64,000 nucleotides of DNA from JAKOWB01 sp038363005 (lineage in GTDB: Bacteria > Pseudomonadota > Alphaproteobacteria > Kiloniellales > JACOMY01). Every line of letters begins with the position of its first letter. The first letter of the stretch is position 1. Both the position numbers and the translations under genes were made by a program. Below the pieces are notes generated by a model. It did no database searches and was not told where the DNA came from. It saw only the letters and a program-made list of their open reading frames with translations. The stretch lies in assembly GCA_038363005.1 (NCBI GenBank), contig JBBQBI010000002.1:186001-250000 (forward strand). The letters run 5' to 3'. Shown here in pieces: positions 36,549-45,396 of this stretch.

Positions 36549-36960
36549 GGCGCCACCCAGGGCGAAGCCCAAGCCCAAGGCCAAGGTCTTGCCGCCCGCC
36601 GTCCAGCAGGCCCTGTCCATGCTGCTTCCCCTGGGCCCGGTCGAGGCCAGGCACTTTTTCGGCGGCCACGGCCTCTATCTGGAAGGCATGATCTTCGCCT
36701 TCTTCATGGACGACAGCCTCTACATCAAGGTCGATGCGGAAACCAAGCCGGCCTTCCTCAAGGCCGGCGGCGAGCCCTTCGTCTACCAGGGCAAGCGCGG
36801 CCCGGTGGAGGTCGCCTACTGCACCCCGCCGGCCAAGGCGCTCACCTCCGCCGCCAAGCTGCTGCCCTGGGCCGAGCGCGGCCTGGCCGCCGGCCGCCGC
36901 AAGGCCGCGGCGAAAGCCAAGGCGAGCACCCGCCAGCGCCGCCCTCTCGAGGGCGATTAG
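36496..36960 (+). CDS. TfoX N-terminal domain protein
   Basis: A 154-residue protein with a basic Lys/Pro/Ala-rich leader and a TfoX_N domain: PVEARHFFGGHGLYLEGMIFAFFMDDSLYIKVD and so on through TKPAFLKAGGEPFVYQGKRG. It ends in another basic tail. The start at 36496 follows AGGAGACAAGGGCG and lies inside sspB in another frame, overlapping by 53 bases, so the two are probably translationally coupled. In gammaproteobacteria TfoX/Sxy controls competence. For a lone N-terminal domain in alphaproteobacteria that role is unproven. Confidence 0.85.
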   Translation: MAKAPARSSRSTASARSKAPPRAKPKPKAKVLPPAVQQALSMLLPLGPVEARHFFGGHGLYLEGMIFAFFMDDSLYIKVDAETKPAFLKAGGEPFVYQGKRGPVEVAYCTPPAKALTSAAKLLPWAERGLAAGRRKAAAKAKASTRQRRPLEGD

Positions 36961-36987
36961 GGTCTCGGCTGTGGCCGCGGCGGCATC

Positions 36988-39444
36988 TCAGCTCCGCCCG
37001 GCCTTGCGCTCCGCCGCCACCGCCTCGATCTTGGCGTTGAGCTCGGCGTCGGCGCGCACCACGCGGCGGAAGTCGCGGGCTTCCAGGACCAGCAGGTGGC
37101 AGAATCCGCGGGCGACCACGTCGGCGTTGCGCGGCGCGTTGGACAGCAGCGCCATCTCGCCGAAGAAGCTGCCCGGGCCGAGTTCGATCTCGCCGCCCTG
37201 CGGCAGCACCACGGCGACCTCGCCCGACACCAGGAAGTACATGCGGCTGCCGCGCGTGCCCTTCTGGATGATGCGTTCGCCCGGCACCGCCAGGTCGGGG
37301 CGCAGCTGCGCCGCGATGGGGCGCAGACGCTCGCGCGGCAGGTCGTGGAACAGCGAGACGCGGGCGATCATGTCGGCCAGGTCGAGGCCAAGGTCGAGCG
37401 ACGGCCGGCGGTTGACCTGCTCCCAGCGTGTCTTCAAGTCGCGCTGCAGGTCGGCATAGACCTCGCGGCTGATCAGCGCCTGCTCCAGGCGTTCCTGGTA
37501 GCTCTGGTCCTGAAGGCGCAGCGCGACGCGCGCCAGGTACTGCGCGCGCAGCGCCTCGGCATAGCTCGGATAGCGCGTCTCGACGGCGAAAAGCGCGACC
37601 TCGATCTGCGCCAGGCGGCGTGCCAGCAACACCTCCAGCTCGGCCGCCACGCCCTCGCCCATCACCTCTTTCAGCGAAGTCTTGGCGTAGTCCATCAGCG
37701 CGCGCGCCACTAGCTGGCTGATCACCAGGCTTTCGAAGCGGTCGGCCAGGGCCGAGGCCAGCGGGTGGCTCCAACGCAGGTTGCGCTGTAGCCACAGCGC
37801 GCGGCGCTGCCGCCGGCTGAAGCGCAGAATGCGCTGCGTCGCGCGGTCGTAGCCAGCCAGGCCGTCGTCGCCCACCGCGTCCTGCAGGCGGTCGGCCGCG
37901 GTGGCCAGCTGCGCCACCAGGCGGCGCGACAGCGTCTGGGCACGGAAATGGCCGAGGTAGAGCTCCTTCTCATAGGCCACCAGTGCCAGCAGCCCGACCT
38001 CCAACGGCACCGAGCCGTCGTCCGGGAGTTCGTCCGCCGGGTCCTTCGGCAGCAGGCGCTCGGCCAGGGTAGTGCTGAAGCCATAGGCCTCGGCGGTGGC
38101 GGCGACCTCGCGGCGCACGGCGTCGCGCGACAGCCGCAGCACGCGGTCGCGCAGCATCTGCTCGACCGGCGCCAGCTTGTGCAGGCCCAGCAGCCGCATC
38201 ACCACCTTCAGGGTTGGCGCCTGCACCAGCAGGGTGAAGAGCACATAGCCGGTGGCCAGCACGGCGACGAAGTGCCGGATCTCGATCGGCACCGCGTTGT
38301 TGCCTTCCAGCGACAGCGCCAGCACCAGGGTGACGGCGCCGCGCAGGCCGCCCCAGACGATCACCGCCTTCAGCGCGCCGCTGACCGGCTGCACCAGCCG
38401 CAGGCGGCTGAGCAGCGGCAGCAGCAGGAACAGCACCGCGGCGCGCGAGCTCAGGCTGGCGGCGGCCACCGCGGCGACCAGGCCCAGCTCGTTCCAGGTG
38501 ACGTTGGGCAGCACGCGCACCGCCAGCATCGAGGCCAGCACGAAGATCAGCGAGTTGGCCCAGAATTCCAGCTGCTCCCAGGCCTTGTGCAGCGATTCCC
38601 AGACGCTGGGCACCAGGCGGGTGGGGCCGTCGACGCTGATCACCAGCGCCGCGGTGACCACGGCGACCACGCCGGAAACCTCGAAGTAGATTTCGCCGGC
38701 GACGAAGGAGAGGTAGGCGACGGCGACCGACACCGTGACCGCCGCGGTGGTGCGGGTGCGCAGGTAGCTGAAGATCAGGCTGGTCAGCTTGCCGAAGCCG
38801 AGGCCGACCAGGATGCCGCCGCAGAAGGTTTCCACGAAGTCGAGCAGCGCGGCGCCGGGCTCCACCGCCTCGCCGGCGCTCAGCAGTCCGACGAAGATGG
38901 TGAAGAGCACGATGGCCGCGGCGTCGTTGAACAGGCTTTCGCCCGATACCAGCGTGGTCAGGCGGCGTGGCGCGCCGATGTCGCGGAACAGGCTGATCAC
39001 CGCGGCCGGGTCGGTGGTGGCCACCACGGCGCCCAGCAGCAGGCAGGCGATCAGGCCGACGTCCGACAGCGGCGTCAAGAACAGCCCCACGGTGGCGGCG
39101 CAGACCACCACGGCGACCACCGCCAGCAGCAGCACGGCCGCGGCCTCGTCCTTCAGCAACCGCAGGTCGACGCCGAGCGCGAAGGTGAAGAGCAGTGGCG
39201 GCAGGAAGAGGTAGAGGAAGGCTTCGGCCGACAGGCCGATCTGTTCCAATCCGGCCACCATGTCGCCCAGCGGCCCGCCGGTCGGCATTTCGCCCCAGAC
39301 GAAGACCAGCAGGCCGATGGCCATGCCGAGCAGTGCCAGCAGCAGGCTGCCAGGCAGTTGGAAGCGCTCGGCCAGCGGCTCCAACAGGCTGACCAGCAGC
39401 AGCAGTACAGCCAGGGCCAGCAGGACCAGGACGATATCAAGCAT
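36988..39444 (-). CDS. CPA1-type Na+/H+ antiporter with C-terminal cyclic-nucleotide-binding domain
   Basis: An 818-residue inner-membrane antiporter. About 12 helices fill residues ~1-420, with the transport motifs VVATTDPAAVISLFRD and LVSGESLFNDAAAIVLF, the family's ND pair. Residues ~420-690 are a long charged helical region rich in Arg/Leu (QTLSRRLVAQLATAADRLQD). The C-terminus (~695-800) is a CRP-like cNMP-binding fold with ISLFHDLPRERL and GSFFGEMALLSNAPRNADVV, the phosphate-binding cassette. This resembles sNHE/SOS1-like antiporters that are gated by cyclic nucleotides or similar ligands. It is divergent from fumC. Confidence 0.92.
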   Translation of the reverse strand: MLDIVLVLLALAVLLLLVSLLEPLAERFQLPGSLLLALLGMAIGLLVFVWGEMPTGGPLGDMVAGLEQIGLSAEAFLYLFLPPLLFTFALGVDLRLLKDEAAAVLLLAVVAVVVCAATVGLFLTPLSDVGLIACLLLGAVVATTDPAAVISLFRDIGAPRRLTTLVSGESLFNDAAAIVLFTIFVGLLSAGEAVEPGAALLDFVETFCGGILVGLGFGKLTSLIFSYLRTRTTAAVTVSVAVAYLSFVAGEIYFEVSGVVAVVTAALVISVDGPTRLVPSVWESLHKAWEQLEFWANSLIFVLASMLAVRVLPNVTWNELGLVAAVAAASLSSRAAVLFLLLPLLSRLRLVQPVSGALKAVIVWGGLRGAVTLVLALSLEGNNAVPIEIRHFVAVLATGYVLFTLLVQAPTLKVVMRLLGLHKLAPVEQMLRDRVLRLSRDAVRREVAATAEAYGFSTTLAERLLPKDPADELPDDGSVPLEVGLLALVAYEKELYLGHFRAQTLSRRLVAQLATAADRLQDAVGDDGLAGYDRATQRILRFSRRQRRALWLQRNLRWSHPLASALADRFESLVISQLVARALMDYAKTSLKEVMGEGVAAELEVLLARRLAQIEVALFAVETRYPSYAEALRAQYLARVALRLQDQSYQERLEQALISREVYADLQRDLKTRWEQVNRRPSLDLGLDLADMIARVSLFHDLPRERLRPIAAQLRPDLAVPGERIIQKGTRGSRMYFLVSGEVAVVLPQGGEIELGPGSFFGEMALLSNAPRNADVVARGFCHLLVLEARDFRRVVRADAELNAKIEAVAAERKAGRS

Positions 39445-39526
39445 GTAACGATCCTGCCCCAGCGCCGGCCGGGATGGCGAGAGGGCACGCGACCCCTATA
39501 TGCTTGATTCCATATCAGGAGGTGGC

Positions 39527-40966
39527 ATGGCGACCAAGCGCGGAACGCAGGCGACCCGGAGCGAAAGCGACTCCCTGGGGCCGATTGAGGTACCCGGCAA
39601 TCGCTATTGGGGCGCGCAGACCGAGCGTTCGCGCCGCAACTTCACCATCGGTGGCGAGCTCATGCCGCTGGAGATCGTGCACGCCCTCGCCCTGGTGAAG
39701 CTGGCGGCGGCGCGGGTCAACCGGGCGGCGGGCGACCTGGATCCCCGGCTGGCGGCGGCCATCGAGCAGGCGGCGCAGGAGGTCATCGACGGCGCGCTGG
39801 ACGCGGAGTTCCCACTGGTGATCTGGCAGACCGGCAGTGGCACGCAGAGCAACATGAACGTCAACGAGGTGATCGCCGGCCGCGCCAACGAGATCCTGAC
39901 CGGCCAGCGCGGCGGCAAGGCGCCGGTGCACCCCAACGACCAGGTCAACCGGGCCCAGTCGTCGAACGACTCCTTTCCCACCGCCATGCACCTTGCCGCG
40001 GTCGCGGCGCTGGCCGGGCGCACCCGGCCGGCGCTGCTGGCGCTGCAGCGCGCCATCGCCGCCAAGGCACGGGCCTTCGCCAAGGTCATCAAGGTCGGCC
40101 GCACCCACCTGATGGATGCCACGCCGCTGACCCTGGGGCAGGAAATGGGGGGCTGGGCGGCACAGCTGGGCCTCGCCATCGCCGCGCTGGACGCGGCGAT
40201 GAAGCCGCTGCACGCCCTGGCACAGGGCGGCACGGCGGTGGGCACCGGGCTGAACAGCCCGGCCGGCTTCGACAAGGCCTTCGCCGCCGAGGTGGCGCGC
40301 ATCACCGGGCGGCCCTTCCGCCCGGCGCCCGACAAGTTCGCCGCGCTGGCCGGGCACGAGCCGATCCACGGTGCCTCGGCGGCGCTGGAGCAGGCGGCCG
40401 TCGCGCTGATGAAGATCGGCAACGATGTGCGCCTGCTGGGCAGCGGCCCGCGCGCTGGCCTGGCCGAGCTGCGGCTGCCGGAGAACGAGCCCGGTTCCTC
40501 CATCATGCCGGGCAAGGTGAACCCGACGCAGGCCGAGGCGCTGACCATGGTGGCGGCGCAGGTGATGGGCAACCACGCGGCGCTGACCGTCGGCGCCGCC
40601 TTGGGGCATCTGCAGCTCAACGTCTTCAAGCCGATGATCGCCGCCAACCTGCTGCGGTCGGCGCGGCTGCTGGCCGACGCGGCGGACTCCTTCCGCGAAC
40701 ACTGCATCGCGGGGATCGAGCCGGACCGCCGGCGCATCGCCCAGCTGCTCGAGCGCTCGCTGATGCTGGTGACGGCGCTCAATCCGGCGATCGGCTACGA
40801 CAAGGCGGCCAAGGTCGCCAAGCTGGCGCTGGCCGAGGACCTGACGCTGAAGCAGGCGGCCCTGCGGCTCGGCTTCCTCGACGCCGCTACCTTCGACCGC
40901 CTGGTGCGGCCCGAGGCGATGCTGGCGCCGACACCGGCCAAGCGAAAGCCGAAGCCGAAGCGATGA
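39527..40966 (+). CDS. fumC: class II fumarate hydratase
   Basis: TCA-cycle enzyme that interconverts fumarate and malate, homotetrameric, oxygen-stable and without an Fe-S cluster. 479 residues. The start ATG follows AGGAGGTGGC. An in-frame ATG at 39500 has no site. Motifs: QTGSGTQSNMNVNEVIAGRA (active-site loop A), HPNDQVNRAQSSNDSFPTAM, VGRTHLMDATPLTLGQE, and the signature GSSIMPGKVNPTQAEALTMV. The C-terminal basic tail (PAKRKPKPKR) is slightly unusual. The RHH gene overlaps its stop by ATGA. Confidence 0.95.
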   Translation: MATKRGTQATRSESDSLGPIEVPGNRYWGAQTERSRRNFTIGGELMPLEIVHALALVKLAAARVNRAAGDLDPRLAAAIEQAAQEVIDGALDAEFPLVIWQTGSGTQSNMNVNEVIAGRANEILTGQRGGKAPVHPNDQVNRAQSSNDSFPTAMHLAAVAALAGRTRPALLALQRAIAAKARAFAKVIKVGRTHLMDATPLTLGQEMGGWAAQLGLAIAALDAAMKPLHALAQGGTAVGTGLNSPAGFDKAFAAEVARITGRPFRPAPDKFAALAGHEPIHGASAALEQAAVALMKIGNDVRLLGSGPRAGLAELRLPENEPGSSIMPGKVNPTQAEALTMVAAQVMGNHAALTVGAALGHLQLNVFKPMIAANLLRSARLLADAADSFREHCIAGIEPDRRRIAQLLERSLMLVTALNPAIGYDKAAKVAKLALAEDLTLKQAALRLGFLDAATFDRLVRPEAMLAPTPAKRKPKPKR

Positions 40967-41208
40967 GCCTGCGCAAGCGCTCGCTCACGCTCGACCGCCA
41001 CCGCACCAGCCTGTCGCTGGAGCCGATTTTCTGGGAGCTGCTGAAGCAGACGGCGGCGGCGCGCCGCCTGTCGCTCGCCGCCCTGGTGGCGGAGATTGAT
41101 CGCGGCCGCGTCGCGGCGGGGGAGGCAGATAACCTCTCCAGCGCGGTGCGCGTCTGGCTGGTCGAGCGGCTTAGGGAGGCCACTCCCTCTCCAACCCTCC
41201 CCCGCTGA
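40963..41208 (+). CDS. ribbon-helix-helix domain protein (RHH_4 type)
   Basis: An 81-residue protein. Residues 3-68 match the RHH_4 pattern (KRSLTLDRHRTSLSLEPIF, then FWELLKQTAAARRLSLAALVAEID and SSAVRVWLVERLRE). Such proteins are frequently coupled to fumC in alphaproteobacteria. DNA binding is likely but the target is unknown. Its start overlaps the fumC stop (ATGA). The last residues (ATPSPTLPR) are encoded by the palindromic repeat, whose central part contains the stop codon. Confidence 0.88.
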   Translation: MSLRKRSLTLDRHRTSLSLEPIFWELLKQTAAARRLSLAALVAEIDRGRVAAGEADNLSSAVRVWLVERLREATPSPTLPR

Positions 41209-41223
41209 CGCGGGAGAGGGAGT
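41182..41223. repeat. CCCTCTCC-family palindrome overlapping the RHH gene end
   Basis: Arms ACTCCCTCTCC (41182-41192) and GGAGAGGGAGT (41213-41223) surround CCCCCGCTGACGCGGG, which can form its own inner stem. It lies between the convergent RHH and AsmA genes. The last RHH codons and its TGA are inside it, and the AsmA stop is eight bases beyond. It is likely a bidirectional terminator. Confidence 0.7.
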
Positions 41224-41230
41224 CGCAGCG

Positions 41231-44200
41231 CTACTTCAGGACTTCGTCGATCAGCTTGGGCAGCACGGCACCAGTCTCGGCCGGCACGGCCGATTCAGCT
41301 GGTGCCGGTTCGGCCGGTGCAGGGGCGGCCGGAGCCGGCGCGGCCGGTTGCTCGGCGGCCTGCTGCTCGGTCGTTGGCTCGGCACTCTTGATCGGCTCCT
41401 CGACCTTGGCAGGTTCCTCCACCTTGGCAGGTTCCTCCACCTTGGCAGGTTCCTCGACCTTGGCAGGTTCCTCGACCTTGGCGGGTTCCTCGACCTTGGC
41501 GGGTTCCTCGACCTTGGCGGGTTCCTCGACCTTGGCGGGCTCCTCAACCTTGGCAGGCTCCTCGACCTTGGCGGGCTCCTCGACCTTGGCGGGTTCCTCG
41601 ACCTTGGCGGGCTCCTCGACCTTGGCCGGCTCCTCGACCTTCGCCGGTTCCTCGACCTTGGCAGGCTCTTCGGGTTTCGCCGGTTCCTCGACGGCCGGCT
41701 GGTCGCTGCTGCCCTGGCCGGTCAGGCCTTGGACCAGGCCACCGATGCCGGGCAGGGCTTCGCCGGACTTGCCGGTCAGGCTTTCCACCAGGTCCTCCGG
41801 TTTGGGCAGGCCGCCTTCGGCGCCGGGCAGGATCTGCTCGATCACGCTCGGTGCGTCGGCGCTGGGCAGCTCGTCCGGTGCCGCGCCGGCCAGCAGCAGG
41901 CCGGTGCGGATGATCTGCGCCGGATCGTCCAGCAGGCCGATGCGCTGCTCCATGTAGTAGGGCTCGTTCGGCTTGTCGTTCAGCAGGATCGACAGCACGA
42001 TGTCGCCGGTGAAGGGGATCAGGTCGGCGGTGCCGGTGGCCTGCGCGGTCAGCCCCTTGCCGTTGATCTGCACCCGCTGCAGCGTGGCGACGCCGTCGGT
42101 CAGCAGGATCTGCGCGGTGAAAGGTGAGTCGTGGTCGGCCAGCGCCTCGACCAGCAGGGCGGCGCCGTCGGCGACGTTTTTCACCTTGCCCAGGCCCTTG
42201 GCCTCCTTGCCCAGCAGGCCCTCCAGCACCTTGCCGCCGATTTCCAGCCCCTTGGAGCCGACGAAGCCGAGGCCACCGGTCTTCAGGTTGAAGGTACCGT
42301 TGGCGTCGATCGTGCCGTCCACCTTGTCGACCAGCGCGTAGACCGAGTTGCCGGCACTGGCCAGCTGCCCGCTGGCGCTGGCGGTACCGACCGGCTCGCC
42401 GATCGGAAACACCCCGGCGAGGAAGGGTGCCAGGTTCATGCCCTTGAGCTGGAAGGCCGCCGCCAGGGTCGGCGTTTCCTGCCGCGCATCGACCTGGCCA
42501 TTGGCCGCCAGCGCGCCGCCGTTCACGGTGCCGTTCAGCGCATTCAGGGTCAGCAGGCCGCCCTGCAGCACCATGTCGAGCGTGGCGTTGTCGATCCGCG
42601 TGCCGCCGTCGACCAGCGCCTTGGCCTTGATCTTGACGCTGCCATCGAGGTCGCGCAGCCCCTCCAGGCCCAGCGGGTCCTTCGACCAGCGCTCGCCGCT
42701 GCTGCTCGTCTTCTTGCCGTCGCCGCCCGGGCCGGCGAAGGCCGCGAGGTCGATGACGCCGGCGGTGATGTCGGCCGTCAACTTCGGCCGGGCGCCAGCG
42801 TTGGCGAGCTGCAGGTTGGCCTGCTCGATCGCCAGCGGACCCAGCTGGCCCTTCAGGTCGGCTACCGTGATGTCGCTGCCCGCCAGGGTCACCTTGGCGG
42901 CGGCGTCGATGCCGCCGAAGCCGGCCGGCAGCACGCCGGCCTGGCCAAGGGCCGCGGCCAGCGTGGCCAGGTTGGGATGCTTGGCGGTGACGTTGAAGAC
43001 CATCGGCCCCTGGCCATCGGGCTCCAGCGTGCCGGCGGCGCTGAAGTCGCCACCCTGCGCGTCGAGGCGGGCATTGAAGCCCAGCTTGGCCGGCGTGCCC
43101 TTCAAGGTCGCCGACAGGCCGAAGGGGCCAAGCGGCGCCACTGTGGCCGGATCGATGCCGGCCAGCCGCGCCAGTTTCGCCGGATCGTTCGTCGACACCT
43201 CCAGCGTGCCGTCCAGCGTCGGGCCGTCGAGGCCGACCTTGCCGGTGTAGCTCAGGCTGCCGCCGGCCACCTGGCCCAGCCTGGCCTGCTTGAAGATCAT
43301 CACGCCGTTGGCCAGCGTGCCCTCCAGGCGGATATCGCCAACCTGGGTCTCCTGATAGGTCAGGCTGCCGATGCGCAGATCGACGTTGGCGTCGAAGCCC
43401 TTGAGCGCATCGAGGCCGCCACCGCTGCCACCCGCCGCGCCGCTGCCGCCAGCGTTGCCGGCCGGCGGCAGGTAGGCATCGACGTTCAGCTTGTCGACGG
43501 TCAGTCCGGCGCCAATGCCCAGGCGCTGGCCCAGCGCGACATTCACCGCGCCGCTGGCTTTGGTGGAATCCAGCGCCATGGTCAGGTTGGTGAGCGCCAC
43601 CTGGCTGCCGCTGGCGGCCACCTGGGTGGTGAAGTCGAAGTGCCCCAGGCGATCCGCCGGCACCTGGTCAAGGTCGGTGCCGAGCCAGCTCAGCAGGGTG
43701 CGCAGCTTGTCGGAGACCAGCGCCACCTTGCCGTCGAAGGCCGGCGCGCCATCCTTCAGCGCCACCTTGCCGGAGAGCTGCAGCGTCGAGGGGCCGGGCA
43801 GGCCCATGGCGATGTCGCGCAGCGTGACGACGTCGTCCTTGATGTCGGCCGCCAGCGACACGTCCTTCAGCGGCTGGCCGTTATAGGTCAGCGCGCCGAT
43901 CGCCAGCTCGATCGAGCCGGTGAGGCCCGGCGGCAGCAGCGTGGTCGGCGCCTCGGCGGGCTCGCCGGCGGTGGCGAGCGGCGTTTCGCCGGGTGCCTTG
44001 GCCTGTGCCAGCAGCGTATCGAGGTCGAGCTGCGGGAAAGTCAGCTTGGCGTCGATGCTGGGCGCCGGCGCTAGATTGTAGACCAGGCTACCGCTGCCAC
44101 GGCTGTCGCCCAGCGCCAAGGTCAGCTCCTCCGCCCTGGCGGCGACGTCGTCGACCGTGACGTGGGTGGAGAGCTCGAAGGCTTGGCCCAGCAGCGGCGG

Positions 44201-45007
44201 CAGGTTCTCCTGGCCCGATAGCTGCTGCAGCGCCGCGGCCAGGTTGCTGCCCTTGGCGGTGACGGTGCCCTGGAAGCCGGGCGCCGCGCCGGCGGTGATG
44301 CGGCCGTCGACCGTGGCGGTAGCGCCGCTGTCGGGCAGGCCGAAGGTCAGCTTCAAGGGCGGCACGGCACCTTCGTCCAGCTTGCCCACCGCCAGATCCA
44401 GCGTGGTGCCCAGGCCGTGCACCTTGGCGGTGCCCTGCAGCGCGAAGGGGCCCTGCAGCGAACCGGCGGAAACCTCGGCGTTCAGCGCCTCGACGCGCTC
44501 CTCCTGGCCGCTGGCGCCGTCGCGCCAGATCACCGTGCCGTCGACGATACGCAGCGAATCCAGGCTGATCGCCGGGGTGCCGCCGGCGCCGGAGTCGGCG
44601 CCGCCAGCGCCGGCCGGCGGCGTCATCTCCCAGTTGGCGCGGCCATCGGCCAGGGTCTCCAGCAGGATCACCGGGCGGGTCAGCACCACCGATTCGACCT
44701 TGATGTCGCCGGAGATCAGCGGGAAGAGCGCGACCTTGACCGTCACCTCCTCGAGCGAGGCCATGGCGGAGTCGCTGCCGCCCTGGATGTTGTCGAAGGC
44801 GATGCCCTTGGCGCTGAGCGAGGGCGAAGGCAGCAGCTGCACCTCGATGTCGCCGGTGATGGTGAGCTTGCGCCCGGTGGCCTTTTCGGCGGCGGCGGCG
44901 ACCTCTGCCTTGTAGCCGTTCCAGTCGATCACCATCGGTACGATGAAAGCGGCGGCAACCAGCAACACAACCAGGCCACCCAGGCCGATCAGGATCTTCT
45001 TCACCAT
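41231..45007 (-). CDS. AsmA-family protein with long EEPAKV repeat tail
   Basis: A 1258-residue envelope protein of the AsmA/YhdP-like group, which includes bridge-like lipid-transport or outer-membrane-assembly proteins. A signal anchor (KKILIGLGGLVVLLVAAAF) is followed directly by the AsmA N-terminal signature: IDWNGYKAEVAAAAEKATGR, then KLTITGDIEVQLLPSPSLSA. The middle is a long series of beta-rich repeats (GKVALKDGAPAFDGKVAL type). The AsmA C-terminal region holds GTFNLKTGGLGFVGSKGLEI. Residues ~1105-1205 are a tandem (EEPAKV)n tail, followed by a Pro/Ala/Glu end. The tail is probably an extended periplasmic spacer. Confidence 0.9.
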   Translation of the reverse strand: MVKKILIGLGGLVVLLVAAAFIVPMVIDWNGYKAEVAAAAEKATGRKLTITGDIEVQLLPSPSLSAKGIAFDNIQGGSDSAMASLEEVTVKVALFPLISGDIKVESVVLTRPVILLETLADGRANWEMTPPAGAGGADSGAGGTPAISLDSLRIVDGTVIWRDGASGQEERVEALNAEVSAGSLQGPFALQGTAKVHGLGTTLDLAVGKLDEGAVPPLKLTFGLPDSGATATVDGRITAGAAPGFQGTVTAKGSNLAAALQQLSGQENLPPLLGQAFELSTHVTVDDVAARAEELTLALGDSRGSGSLVYNLAPAPSIDAKLTFPQLDLDTLLAQAKAPGETPLATAGEPAEAPTTLLPPGLTGSIELAIGALTYNGQPLKDVSLAADIKDDVVTLRDIAMGLPGPSTLQLSGKVALKDGAPAFDGKVALVSDKLRTLLSWLGTDLDQVPADRLGHFDFTTQVAASGSQVALTNLTMALDSTKASGAVNVALGQRLGIGAGLTVDKLNVDAYLPPAGNAGGSGAAGGSGGGLDALKGFDANVDLRIGSLTYQETQVGDIRLEGTLANGVMIFKQARLGQVAGGSLSYTGKVGLDGPTLDGTLEVSTNDPAKLARLAGIDPATVAPLGPFGLSATLKGTPAKLGFNARLDAQGGDFSAAGTLEPDGQGPMVFNVTAKHPNLATLAAALGQAGVLPAGFGGIDAAAKVTLAGSDITVADLKGQLGPLAIEQANLQLANAGARPKLTADITAGVIDLAAFAGPGGDGKKTSSSGERWSKDPLGLEGLRDLDGSVKIKAKALVDGGTRIDNATLDMVLQGGLLTLNALNGTVNGGALAANGQVDARQETPTLAAAFQLKGMNLAPFLAGVFPIGEPVGTASASGQLASAGNSVYALVDKVDGTIDANGTFNLKTGGLGFVGSKGLEIGGKVLEGLLGKEAKGLGKVKNVADGAALLVEALADHDSPFTAQILLTDGVATLQRVQINGKGLTAQATGTADLIPFTGDIVLSILLNDKPNEPYYMEQRIGLLDDPAQIIRTGLLLAGAAPDELPSADAPSVIEQILPGAEGGLPKPEDLVESLTGKSGEALPGIGGLVQGLTGQGSSDQPAVEEPAKPEEPAKVEEPAKVEEPAKVEEPAKVEEPAKVEEPAKVEEPAKVEEPAKVEEPAKVEEPAKVEEPAKVEEPAKVEEPAKVEEPAKVEEPAKVEEPIKSAEPTTEQQAAEQPAAPAPAAPAPAEPAPAESAVPAETGAVLPKLIDEVLK
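41394..41693. repeat. 18-bp tandem array inside the AsmA gene
   Basis: About 15 consecutive copies of an 18-base unit (plus strand GGTTCCTCGACCTTGGCG with a few changes), flanked by partial units, code for (EEPAKV)n. Units differ by synonymous changes (TCGACC/TCCACC/TCAACC, GCA/GCG/GCC). The array stays in frame, so copy-number changes would alter spacer length without breaking the protein. It is coding and has no spacers, so it is not a CRISPR array. Confidence 0.9.
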
Positions 45008-45172
45008 GCCAGGGCTCTCCCGCGTGTCGTCGTCTGTGCCATGCCGCTGCGCGCCGCCGGTTGCGGACGCGATACGATAGAGTAAGCTAGGTCATAGCAT
45101 CCCATCGGCAAATCGCGACGTCTTTGTGACAACGCGACAAAGTGACAAGGGGGTGCAAGCGAGACGACGCGC

Positions 45173-45352
45173 ATGGGCGAGGTGATCGACCTGGAGCGGG
45201 AACGACGGGCGCGAGAGCGGGCCCGGCAGCGGCGCGACAAGGCGCTGCGGGAGGCGGCCGACAAGGGCGCGCACCCTGGCACAGGTGGCCAGGGCGGCGA
45301 TCCGGAGAAGCCCTCCAACCCCGGCCAGGACGGCGGCGCCGGTTCGCGTTGA
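45173..45352 (+). CDS. small charged protein, 59 aa
   Basis: A short frame beginning MGEVIDLERERRARERARQR, followed by RDKALREAADKG and a Gly/Pro-rich end (GGQGGDPEKPSNPGQDGG). The start resembles DUF4169-like proteins (MAEIVNLRR) and other short charged helical proteins. It lies 44 bases upstream of the TPR-kinase gene in the same direction and 165 bases from the divergent AsmA start. Ribosome binding is weak (AAGGGGG 18 bases before). It could be a real small protein or a leader. Confidence 0.5.
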   Translation: MGEVIDLERERRARERARQRRDKALREAADKGAHPGTGGQGGDPEKPSNPGQDGGAGSR

Positions 45353-45396
45353 ACGACGCGACCCGCTAGCTAACGAACCCGAACCGACGGTCCTGC

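Noticed and set aside
41394..41693. Possible CRISPR array
   Set aside because: Units are contiguous 18-mers with no spacers and are in-frame coding sequence.
41256..41957. Plus-strand frame with LAGSST repeats opposite the AsmA tail
   Set aside because: It is the complement of the EEPAKV array; the AsmA reading has signal anchor and family motifs over its full length.
42131..44074. Long plus-strand frame (647 codons) within the AsmA gene
   Set aside because: Shadow frame with no recognisable domains, antisense to a well-supported gene.
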